A DNA stretch of 64,000 bases from Rhodococcus pyridinivorans. GTDB taxonomy: Bacteria; Actinomycetota; Actinomycetes; Mycobacteriales; Mycobacteriaceae. The DNA lies in the NCBI RefSeq assembly GCF_900105195.1, contig NZ_FNRX01000002.1, positions 1,426,001 to 1,490,000 on the forward strand, read 5' to 3'. Each line of letters starts with the position of its first letter. Position 1 is the first letter of the stretch. Shown here in pieces: positions 47,083 through 54,126 of this stretch. The notes under the pieces were generated by a model, which worked only from the letters and a program-made list of their open reading frames with translations, searched no databases and was not told where the DNA came from. Both the position numbers and the translations under genes were made by a program.

Positions 47083-47658
47083 TCACCGCGCGAATCGGTT
47101 CGGCCGCAAAGTCCACCGACCCGGCCCGCCGTAGAGCCGGACGACGTCCAGCGGTCCCACGTCGACCCTCCGGAACGACGCCGCCGGAGCGTCGAGAGCG
47201 CACACCGTCGCCGCTCGCACGACCGCCGGGTGTGTCACCACCCCGACCCGTTCGTAGCCGTCGTCCTGTGCCGCCAGCCAGGTGCCGACCCGGCGGATGA
47301 GGTCCTCGACGGACTCGCCGCCGTGCGGTGCGGCCGCCGGCTCGGTCAGCCACATCGCCAGCTCGCTCTCGGGCACGTCGCCCATCGCCGCCCCGGCCCA
47401 CCTGCCGTAGTCGAGCTCGCGCAGCGCGGAGTCGATCTCGGCGGGGACACCGAAGGCGTGGAGCGTGTCGACCGCGCGTCGCTCGGGTGCGCACACCCAC
47501 CGGTCGACGACCGGCATCACGGCACGTCCGAGTTCGCGGCGGCCCCGTTCGGAGATCGGCTCGTCGCACGGAAATCGGGCCTGCTCCGTCGCACGCGTGG
47601 ATGCGTGTGCGACGAAGAACAATCGGGTCACGGCAGGTACGTCCTCTCCGCTTGACAT
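47083..47658 (-). CDS. Histidine-phosphatase-superfamily protein with altered RHG motif
   Basis: A 191-residue branch-1 phosphatase-like protein. The usual RHG(x)T is VAHAST here: the catalytic His (His18) remains but the preceding phosphate-binding Arg is Ala. The other family sites persist: CAPERRAVDT, LRELDYGRWAG and VTHPAVVRA. It is divergent from the cobalamin riboswitch, and the candidate TTGACA of that promoter overlaps its start codon. In cobalamin loci such proteins can be alpha-ribazole phosphatases (CobC type), but the altered motif leaves activity uncertain. ATG at 47658; a GTG inside (VTRLFF) is an alternative. Confidence 0.72.
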   Translation of the reverse strand: MSSGEDVPAVTRLFFVAHASTRATEQARFPCDEPISERGRRELGRAVMPVVDRWVCAPERRAVDTLHAFGVPAEIDSALRELDYGRWAGAAMGDVPESELAMWLTEPAAAPHGGESVEDLIRRVGTWLAAQDDGYERVGVVTHPAVVRAATVCALDAPAASFRRVDVGPLDVVRLYGGPGRWTLRPNRFAR

Positions 47659-47681
47659 CGCACAACGCCCGGTGCGAAGGT
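47652..47681 (+). promoter_or_regulatory. Putative promoter of the cbtBA riboswitch transcript
   Basis: TTGACA (47652-47657) and GAAGGT (47676-47681) with 18 bp between. The -35 overlaps the divergent phosphatase start codon. Confidence 0.5.
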
Positions 47682-47694
47682 GCGTCGGTAAAGA

Positions 47695-47794
47695 TGTGCC
47701 GAGGTGTAGGCAATCCGGTGGAAAGCCGGAGCGGTCGCGCCACTGTAACCGGAGATGTCGAAATCTCCGGAAGCCAGAAAACTCCCGCGGCACA
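47695..47794 (+). promoter_or_regulatory. Cobalamin riboswitch upstream of cbtB
   Basis: Closing stem TGTGCCG (47695-47701) with CGGCACA (47788-47794). Conserved core segments CAATCCGGTGGAAAGCCGGA, the B12-box region GCGCCACTGT, and GGAAGCCAGAA are all present. It should shut off cobalt uptake and cobyric acid synthesis when adenosylcobalamin is abundant, probably through sequestration of the cbtB ribosome site at 47824-47830. Confidence 0.93.
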
Positions 47795-47835
47795 TGACGG
47801 AATCGAATGGGGCGCGAAATCCCAGGAGGATTGTC

Positions 47836-48030
47836 ATGGCTGTTGTCCATACCCCCGACGAGTCGCTCGGCTCCGCCGCACTCGCAGTCGCTCTCGCCGC
47901 AGTGATCGTCGCGGCTTTTCTCGTTCTCTACCTGGTCGGATTCGATCAGGGCGCGATCTCGCGCACCGGCATGTTCATGCACGAACTGATGCACGACGGC
48001 CGGCACCTCCTCGGTCTTCCGTGCCATTGA
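47836..48030 (+). CDS. cbtB: Cobalt transporter subunit CbtB
   Basis: A 64-residue single-span membrane protein: one helix (ALAVALAAVIVAAFLVLYLV) and a C-terminal His-rich tail HELMHDGRHLLGLPCH that should bind cobalt, the hallmark of CbtB. ATG at 47836 with AGGAGGA (47824-47830). Directly downstream of the cobalamin riboswitch and 14 bases ahead of cbtA. Confidence 0.93.
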   Translation: MAVVHTPDESLGSAALAVALAAVIVAAFLVLYLVGFDQGAISRTGMFMHELMHDGRHLLGLPCH

Positions 48031-48044
48031 GAACGGGGACCACG

Positions 48045-48815
48045 ATGCCCGGAACCTACCTCCACCTGCTGCTGCGGGGCCTGCTCGCCGGACTCGTCGC
48101 GGGTCTGCTCGCCGGCGGTGTCGCCTTCGTCGTCGGCGAACCCCACATCGAATCCGCGATCGCGCTCGAAGAAGCTGCCGGCGAAGCGCATTCGCATGAT
48201 CACGACCACGCTGCGACCACCGGGGAATCCCACGGTCACAGTCACGGCGAGGATGCGTTCGTCGACCGTACCGGGCAGAAGGCCGGACTGTTCCTCGCGA
48301 CGACTCTCGCCGGTCTCGCGTTCGGCGCCCTCTACGCGTCGGTGCTGCACTTCGCGCGTCGCCTCACCGACATGCCGGGCTGGAAGCTCGGATTGTTCGG
48401 GGCGGCCGGAGCGTGGCTCGCCGTCGAGGCCGTCCCGTTCGTGAAGTATCCGGCGAATCCGCCGGCCGTCGGTGATCCCGACACGATCGATCAACGCACC
48501 CTGCTGTGGCTCGCCTCGGTCGTTCTCGGACTCGTCGCGATCGCCGTGGCCGTCGCGGTGGCGAAGGCGCTGGCCGCCCAGGATCTGCACACCGTCCGCA
48601 TCGCAGGCCCGGCGGTTGCCTTCCTCGTCGTGGTGGGTCTCGGATATCTCGCCTTGCCGAAAATCGACGAGGTGGGGGAGGGCTTCCCCGCGACGCTGCT
48701 GTGGGAGTTCCGGGTCGCGTCGTTCACCGTGCAGGTCACCCTGTGGGCGGTGCTCGGTGTGGTCTTCGCGTACCTCACCGAACGCGCGTCCCGTCGCGTG
48801 ACGATCCCGGCCTGA
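48045..48815 (+). CDS. cbtA: Cobalt transporter subunit CbtA
   Basis: A 256-residue membrane protein with about six helices. The first periplasmic or extracellular loop is His-rich (EAHSHDHDH and ESHGHSHGED), and conserved family residues appear in VPFVKYPANPPAVGDP and PATLLWEFRVASFTVQ. CbtA with CbtB forms a B12-controlled cobalt transporter. ATG at 48045 has ACGGGGA upstream. cobQ starts 4 bases after its stop. Confidence 0.92.
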   Translation: MPGTYLHLLLRGLLAGLVAGLLAGGVAFVVGEPHIESAIALEEAAGEAHSHDHDHAATTGESHGHSHGEDAFVDRTGQKAGLFLATTLAGLAFGALYASVLHFARRLTDMPGWKLGLFGAAGAWLAVEAVPFVKYPANPPAVGDPDTIDQRTLLWLASVVLGLVAIAVAVAVAKALAAQDLHTVRIAGPAVAFLVVVGLGYLALPKIDEVGEGFPATLLWEFRVASFTVQVTLWAVLGVVFAYLTERASRRVTIPA

Positions 48816-48819
48816 CGGC

Positions 48820-50298
48820 ATGGGTTCGGGTCTGCTCGTCGCCGGAACGACCTCGGATGCAGGAAAATCCGTGGTCGTCACCGGGATCTGCCGATCCTTG
48901 GCGCGGCGCGGCCTGAAGGTCGCGCCGTTCAAGGCGCAGAACATGTCGAACAACTCGATGGTGACGAGCGAGGGCGCGGAGATCGGGCGCGCCCAGTGGA
49001 TCCAGGCAGTGGCTGCCCGTGCGATCCCCGAGGCCGCGATGAACCCGGTGCTGCTCAAGCCCGGCGACGACCGGCGCAGCCACGTCGTGGTTCTCGGGCG
49101 GCCGGCCGGAGCGCTGGAGGCGGGTGAGTTCGCCGGTGGACGAAAGCATCTCGCCGACGCGGCATTCGGTGCCTTCGACGACCTCCGGCGTAGATTCGAC
49201 GTGGTGGTGTGCGAAGGTGCCGGGAGCGCGGCCGAGATCAATCTGCGCGACCACGACTATGTGAACATGGGTCTGGCGCAACATGGTTCGATGCCGACCG
49301 TCGTGGTCGGCGACATCGACCGCGGTGGTGTGTTCGCCTCGATGTACGGGACGCTGGCCCTGCTCGACGCCGCGGATCAGCAGTTGATCCGCGGCTTCGT
49401 GATCAACAAGTTCCGCGGCGACGTCTCGCTCCTGAAGCCCGGACTCGACTCGCTCGAACGGCTCACCGGCCGCCCGGTGCTCGGCGTGCTGCCATGGCAA
49501 CGCGACCTGTGGCTCGACTCGGAGGATTCACTCGCCCTCACCTCCCGTCCCGCACACGATGGTGACGGCGCACTGAGCATCGCCGTCGTGATGCTGCCGC
49601 GGGTCAGCAACTTCACCGATGTCGACGCGTTGTGCCTCGAACCGGACGTGCGGGTCCGCTTCGTCGACGACCCGCGAGCGCTCGCCGGCGCCGACGTCGT
49701 GATCGTGCCCGGAACACGCGCGACCCTCGCGGATCTCGCGTGGCTGCGCTCGCGAGGACTCGACACCGCGATCGTCGACCACGTCCGCCGAGGTGGACCG
49801 GTCCTCGGTATCTGCGGCGGCTTCCAGATGCTCGGCACGCGCATCGACGACCCGCACGGCGTCGAGGGTGTTCCCGGCGCAAGCGCCGCGGGTCTCGGGT
49901 TGCTCCCGGCCCGAACCGAGTTCGGACACGAGAAGGTCCTCCGATTGCCGAGGGGGTCAGCGTTGGATGCGGCTGCCTCCGGATACGAGATCCATCACGG
50001 ACGCGTCACCGTCGACGGTGGCACCGAATTCCTCGGTGGCACCCGGGAGGGTTCGGTGTTCGGCACCATGTGGCACGGCGCCCTCGAAGGGGACGCGTTG
50101 CGCTGGGCGTGGTTACGCGAGGTCGCTGCGGTGGTGGGCCGCGAGATCCGCACCGGGGAAGTGAGTTTCCCGGCCGCACGCGAGGTCCGCATCGAGGCGC
50201 TCGCGGACCTCGTCGACGAACATCTCGACATGGACGCTCTGCTCACCATGCTCTCCGACGAGCGAACCCTGCCCGTGCTGAGGGGAACCCTGCGGTGA
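48820..50298 (+). CDS. cobQ: Cobyric acid synthase (CobQ/CbiP)
   Basis: A 492-residue glutamine-dependent amidotransferase that amidates side chains b, d, e and g of adenosylcobyrinic acid a,c-diamide. N-terminal dethiobiotin-synthetase-like ATP site GTTSDAGKS (residues 9-17) with APFKAQNMSNNSMVT; C-terminal glutaminase with nucleophile Cys332 in GICGGFQMLG and the His region GTMWHGALE. ATG at 48820 lies close behind cbtA; the stop overlaps cobK. Riboswitch-controlled through the shared transcript. Confidence 0.96.
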   Translation: MGSGLLVAGTTSDAGKSVVVTGICRSLARRGLKVAPFKAQNMSNNSMVTSEGAEIGRAQWIQAVAARAIPEAAMNPVLLKPGDDRRSHVVVLGRPAGALEAGEFAGGRKHLADAAFGAFDDLRRRFDVVVCEGAGSAAEINLRDHDYVNMGLAQHGSMPTVVVGDIDRGGVFASMYGTLALLDAADQQLIRGFVINKFRGDVSLLKPGLDSLERLTGRPVLGVLPWQRDLWLDSEDSLALTSRPAHDGDGALSIAVVMLPRVSNFTDVDALCLEPDVRVRFVDDPRALAGADVVIVPGTRATLADLAWLRSRGLDTAIVDHVRRGGPVLGICGGFQMLGTRIDDPHGVEGVPGASAAGLGLLPARTEFGHEKVLRLPRGSALDAAASGYEIHHGRVTVDGGTEFLGGTREGSVFGTMWHGALEGDALRWAWLREVAAVVGREIRTGEVSFPAAREVRIEALADLVDEHLDMDALLTMLSDERTLPVLRGTLR

Positions 50299-51125
50299 CG
50301 GTCCTCATCCTCGGTGGGACGGGGGAAGCCCGTTCCCTCGCCGCGGCATTGGACGACGCGGACATCGCGTTCGAATCCTCCCTGGCAGGCCGGGTCCGCA
50401 ATCCACGCCTGCCCGTCGGTCCGGTGCGCATCGGAGGGTTCGGCGGAGCGGACGGTCTCGTCCGGTACCTGACCGAGCGCGGTATCCGAGCCGTCGTCGA
50501 CGCCACCCATCCGTTCGCCGCGGGCATCAGCGCGAACGCCGCCGCGGCATGCGCCGCCGCGAACGTGCCACTGGTGCGCCTGCAACGACCGGGCTGGCAC
50601 GACGCGCACGGCCGGTGGACGTGGGTCGACGACCACGACGGCGCCGCGCACGTCGCCGCGACCGGCCGGAGGATCTTCCTCAGCACCGGACGGCAGACAC
50701 TCGACCGCTTCGTCGGACCGCTCGCCACGCACGACGTGCTCGTCCGCGTCGTCGATCCACTGACGACCGAACTGCCACCGAGCTGGTCGGTGCTGCTCGG
50801 ACGCGGCCCCTACACGGCGAGTGACGAACGGAAGCTGCTGCTCGACAACGGGATCGATACCCTCGTCACGAAGGATTCGGGTGGTTCGCTCACCCGCGGC
50901 AAACTCGACGCCGCCGATGAACTGGGCGTGCGCGTGATCGTCATACGCCGCCCGCCCACACCCCGCGGTGTCGCCGCGGTGGAGACCGTGACGGTAGCGC
51001 GGGAATGGGTCCTCCGGGTGGCGGAGGTCAGACCTGCGGACCTTCGGAACGCAGATCGTCGACCTTCTTCATCGCTTCGCGCAGTTCCCGGAGCCACTGC
51101 TCCGAGTGCTGCCCCACGAGCCTGA
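50295..51125 (+). CDS. cobK: Precorrin-6A reductase
   Basis: A 276-residue NADPH-dependent reductase of the aerobic cobalamin path. N-terminal LILGGTGEARSLA nucleotide site, VVDATHPFAAGIS, GRRIFLSTGRQTL, LLGRGPYTASDE and TLVTKDSGG match the family. GTG at 50295 overlaps the cobQ stop (GTGA). The last 30-odd residues are an Arg/Pro/Ala-rich tail lying antisense to the next gene, with a 98-bp convergent overlap; most CobK proteins end near the preceding REWVLRV. Confidence 0.93.
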   Translation: MTVLILGGTGEARSLAAALDDADIAFESSLAGRVRNPRLPVGPVRIGGFGGADGLVRYLTERGIRAVVDATHPFAAGISANAAAACAAANVPLVRLQRPGWHDAHGRWTWVDDHDGAAHVAATGRRIFLSTGRQTLDRFVGPLATHDVLVRVVDPLTTELPPSWSVLLGRGPYTASDERKLLLDNGIDTLVTKDSGGSLTRGKLDAADELGVRVIVIRRPPTPRGVAAVETVTVAREWVLRVAEVRPADLRNADRRPSSSLRAVPGATAPSAAPRA

Positions 51126-51576
51126 CGGTCCACTTCAGTGCGTCCGAACGGGACCGCGCGACACCGGCGTCGACGAGGGTGTCGAGCACCTTCCGTTCGG
51201 GTTGGCGCAGTCGCGTCATGACCGGGACGGCGAGGTGGGTGAACAGGTCGGTCCGGTCGCCGACCGTCACGCCCCAGGCCACCTTGCGGCCGTAGCGGGC
51301 CTCGGCCTCGTCGGCGATGCGCATCCGGTCGGCGCGCGTGGTCTCGCGGAATCGAGCGATGCGTCCGTCGATCTCGGTGTCGCTCGTGCCGTCGGGTACC
51401 CCGAGGGGGCCGACGACGAAGATCTCTTCTCTGTCGATCTCGATGTCGGGCGGTCCGGTGAACCAGTCGTCGGGGAGCCTGCCGGCGAACCACTCGGCGG
51501 CATCGCTCGCGTCGGGGACGTCTGCCTGTTGCCAGCCGCCCGGTCGTCCGAATCCGTGGATGTGTGAATGTCGCAT
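51028..51576 (-). CDS. Hypothetical protein with ribbon-helix-helix-like C-terminus
   Basis: A 182-residue soluble protein, not firmly recognised. The C-terminal 60 residues (LVDAGVARSRSDALKWTVRL and following helix) look like an RHH-type helix-turn-helix segment, while the middle has RKVAWGVTVGDRTDLFTHLA. A DNA-binding or antitoxin-like role is possible. ATG at 51576 has AGGAGG upstream. A palindromic site lies about 60 bp before it, which would suit autoregulation. It overlaps the 3' end of cobK on the opposite strand. Confidence 0.62.
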   Translation of the reverse strand: MRHSHIHGFGRPGGWQQADVPDASDAAEWFAGRLPDDWFTGPPDIEIDREEIFVVGPLGVPDGTSDTEIDGRIARFRETTRADRMRIADEAEARYGRKVAWGVTVGDRTDLFTHLAVPVMTRLRQPERKVLDTLVDAGVARSRSDALKWTVRLVGQHSEQWLRELREAMKKVDDLRSEGPQV

Positions 51577-51630
51577 GATGTCCTCCTCGGGACGCGACCC
51601 GGTGCGTGTCGCACCGATCAACCTGTGCGC

Positions 51631-51654
51631 GTTGCACTGATTACAGTGTTGCAC
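51631..51654. promoter_or_regulatory. Operator-like palindrome upstream of the RHH-like gene
   Basis: CACTG-ATTA-CAGTG (51635-51648) is nested in a direct repeat GTTGCAC (51631-51637 and 51648-51654). It lies between two leftward genes. Confidence 0.45.
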
Positions 51655-51697
51655 CGCAAGCGTGTCGTGCGCCACTGTCGAGCGGCGAACGGTGCGG

Positions 51698-52219
51698 TCA
51701 GCGACCGTTCCGGGGAGTCAGAACTCCGGAGGTGACCGGAGGGGCGCTGCGCAGGGGAGCGGTGGAGAGCACGACGGGTAACCACACCGCAGTGGATGCC
51801 ATCACCGCGCCCCAGCACAGATACAGGCCGACGTGCGGTGCGTGAGAGGTGTGGGCGACCATCCCGGCCTGTGACCAGACGGCGAACAGTCCCACCATCG
51901 ACGCCGCCCCCGAACCGAGCATCGCGAGCGTTGCGGCACCCCACCGGCGGCGGAGCAATGCGACGAGCGGTACGAGGATGCCGAACACCACCACGAAGAC
52001 GTCGAAGACACGAAGGGGAAGGGTTGCGGCCTCGGAGTCCCAGCGCAGAAGGGTCGTCAGGGACGTCACCGAAGTGGCCTGGGGAAGCAGCAGACCCATG
52101 ACCAGCAGCGCGACGCACCCGGCCAGGATCCGGACCCGCGAGCGGCCGACGACCACCTCACCGGCGACGCGGTGTTCGATGCGATCGAGATCGTGACGGA
52201 ATTCCGCCAGGTCGTCCAT
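51698..52219 (-). CDS. Four-helix membrane protein of unknown function
   Basis: A 173-residue protein. A cytoplasmic N-terminus (MDDLAEFRHDLDRIEHRVAG) precedes four transmembrane helices (ILAGCVALLVMGLLLP; VFDVFVVVFGILVPLVALL; AMLGSGAASMVGLFAVW; LCWGAVMASTAVWLPVVL). A similar topology occurs in a membrane-protein family of mycolate-containing actinobacteria, function unknown. ATG at 52219 with a GGGGGTG stretch upstream. Divergent from the HAD gene. Confidence 0.72.
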   Translation of the reverse strand: MDDLAEFRHDLDRIEHRVAGEVVVGRSRVRILAGCVALLVMGLLLPQATSVTSLTTLLRWDSEAATLPLRVFDVFVVVFGILVPLVALLRRRWGAATLAMLGSGAASMVGLFAVWSQAGMVAHTSHAPHVGLYLCWGAVMASTAVWLPVVLSTAPLRSAPPVTSGVLTPRNGR

Positions 52220-52321
52220 GGTGCACCCCCGGAGCGCGGCGACGCTTCGGTCCCAGTATGCGACGCGGGTCACATCGGCGTGCGGGTTCGGGAAAGCAGT
52301 TTCGGGCAGGCGCGATCGGGC

Positions 52322-53023
52322 ATGCTCCAAGGCGTGAGCCGATACGACGCGTACATCTTCGACGTGCAGGGCACGCTGATGGACTTCTACACCCCGGTCA
52401 CCCGGGCGGTGGCCCATGCGCTCGGACCCGACGCCGATCCGGCGACCGTGGGCGACCTGGTGCGGGCCTGGAGGGGCGACTACTACGAACGCATCCTCCG
52501 TCTCGACCAGTCGGTGGAGAAGTGGTATCGCGTGCAGGACTCCTACGTCGACGGACTCGGCGACGTGTGCGAGCAGTTCGGGATCGACCTTCCCAAGGAC
52601 GTGCGCGTCGAGACGGCGCGGGCCTGGCAACGCCTCGAGGCATGGCCGGACGTGCGGCCCGGGCTGAACGAACTCCGTTCGCAGGCAGTGGTGGCGACAC
52701 TGTCCAATACGGACATGGCCACGATGATCGCGCTCTTCCGCGACCAGCAGCTCGAGGCCGATGCCATCCTCACGGCCGAACTGTTCGGCGCCTTCAAACC
52801 CGAACGTTTCCTGTACGAGCGCACCTGCCGGTATCTGGGCGTCGATCCCTTCCGGGCCGCGATGGTCGCGTCGCATCCCTACGATCTGCGGGCCGCCCGC
52901 GAAGTCGGACTGAACACCGTCTTCGTGTACCGGCCGCTCGAGAACGGCCGCGTCGAGGACTCGGTCGACGACACCGAGGGGGAGTTCGACCATCGCATCG
53001 AGGACCTGCGGGACATTCCGTGA
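52322..53023 (+). CDS. HAD-superfamily hydrolase, haloacid dehalogenase type II-like
   Basis: A 233-residue HAD protein. Nucleophile Asp14 in FDVQGTL lacks the second Asp, as in 2-haloacid dehalogenases (DAYGT type). Motif II ATLSNTD, the Lys in GAFKPERFLY and motif IV-like ASHPYDLRAA are present. Dehalogenation is a family-based guess; a phosphatase role is less likely without the second Asp. ATG at 52322 is used; GTG at 52334 is also possible. Next to the cobalamin genes but with no evident link. Confidence 0.8.
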   Translation: MLQGVSRYDAYIFDVQGTLMDFYTPVTRAVAHALGPDADPATVGDLVRAWRGDYYERILRLDQSVEKWYRVQDSYVDGLGDVCEQFGIDLPKDVRVETARAWQRLEAWPDVRPGLNELRSQAVVATLSNTDMATMIALFRDQQLEADAILTAELFGAFKPERFLYERTCRYLGVDPFRAAMVASHPYDLRAAREVGLNTVFVYRPLENGRVEDSVDDTEGEFDHRIEDLRDIP

Positions 53024-53208
53024 CAGGTTGTCGGCCGTGGACGCCGACGTGTTGTCGGAGTTGGCGCGACCGACTCGGCGTGGCGCAGTGCGCCATGTTC
53101 GTCGCGTACAGCAACCGGAGTTACGTTTCGGGCAGAACGAACACGGATTCACCCCGGAATTTCACCCTCGGCCGGAATTCCCGTCGCGGCTGGGAAATAT
53201 CGGGGAGG

Positions 53209-54126
53209 CTATCGATGGACGAGGGCGACCGCGATGGCGGTCGTCACGGCTCCGAGTCCGACCTTGGAGGCGAGTCGCGCGGTACGGCCGATATCTTCCG
53301 GGGCCGGCGCGGGTCCGTCGCCGAGCGTGCCGCGATCCTCGACCACACCGTGATAGACGTTCGAGCCGCCGAGCCGGATCCCGAGAGCACCGGCGAACGC
53401 CGCTTCGACCGGACCGGCATTCGGACTCGGATGCTGACGGGCGTCCCGGCGCCACGCCCGGACCGCGCCCCGGCCGTCGTCACCGAGTGCGACAGCCAGC
53501 AGGGCGGTGAGGCGAGCGGGGACGAGATTGAGCAGGTCGTCGAACCGGGCCGAGGCCCAGCCGAACCGTTCGAGCCGCGGCGTGCGGTGACCGACGCGCG
53601 CGTCCAGGGTGTTCGCGGCGCGGTACCCGAGCAGGCCGGCCGGACCGAGGACCGCACCCCACCACAGCGGGGCGACGACGGCGTCGGAGGTGTTCTCGGC
53701 GACCGACTCGATCGTGGCGCGCGCGATCCCGTTCTCGTCGAGCCGAGACGGGTCGCGGCCCACCAGGTGGGTCACCTGTTGCCGCGCCGCGGCGAGATCG
53801 CCGTCGCGGAGTTGGGCGTCGATCGTCCGGGCCTCGAATCCGAGGGAGCGGCCGCCGAGCACGGTCCAGGTGGTCAGCGCCGTGACCGCCACCGCCGGCA
53901 CCGGACGACCGCGGGTCGCGTGGTCGGCGACGTATCCCAGCGCTCCGGCAGAGCCGACCAGCAGCGAGGTGAACACCACCCCGGCAACGCGGTGGTCGGC
54001 ATACAGGCGGCCCTCGGCGGCGCGCGCCAACTTCCCGAAGCCGCTCACGGGATGCCACCGCTGCGGGTCGCCGACGAGTTGGTCGGCGGCGTAGCCGAGC
54101 GCCAGTCCGAGTGCCCTGTGCTTCAC
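53209..54126 (-). CDS. cobD: Adenosylcobinamide-phosphate synthase CobD/CbiB
   Basis: A 305-residue membrane protein attaching the aminopropanol-type arm to adenosylcobyric acid. Conserved features: DQLVGDPQRWHPVSGFG, VGRDPSRLDENGIARATIES, VAENTSDAVVAPLWW, YRAANTLDARVGHR, and the C-terminal SPNAGPVEAAFAGALGIRLGG. Several hydrophobic helices are present. GTG at 54126 overlaps the cobBC stop by 4 bp (GTGA), making it the last gene of the riboswitch-2 operon. Confidence 0.94.
   Translation of the reverse strand: MKHRALGLALGYAADQLVGDPQRWHPVSGFGKLARAAEGRLYADHRVAGVVFTSLLVGSAGALGYVADHATRGRPVPAVAVTALTTWTVLGGRSLGFEARTIDAQLRDGDLAAARQQVTHLVGRDPSRLDENGIARATIESVAENTSDAVVAPLWWGAVLGPAGLLGYRAANTLDARVGHRTPRLERFGWASARFDDLLNLVPARLTALLAVALGDDGRGAVRAWRRDARQHPSPNAGPVEAAFAGALGIRLGGSNVYHGVVEDRGTLGDGPAPAPEDIGRTARLASKVGLGAVTTAIAVALVHR

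Noticed and set aside
47328..48044. N-terminal extension of the cbtA frame
   Set aside because: It would run through the cobalamin riboswitch and cbtB; the ATG at 48045 has a ribosome site and matches the family start.
53024..53208. Possible small gene or RNA between the HAD gene and cobD
   Set aside because: Only a 6-bp palindrome and no frame with start, ribosome site or sensible composition; treated as convergent spacer.
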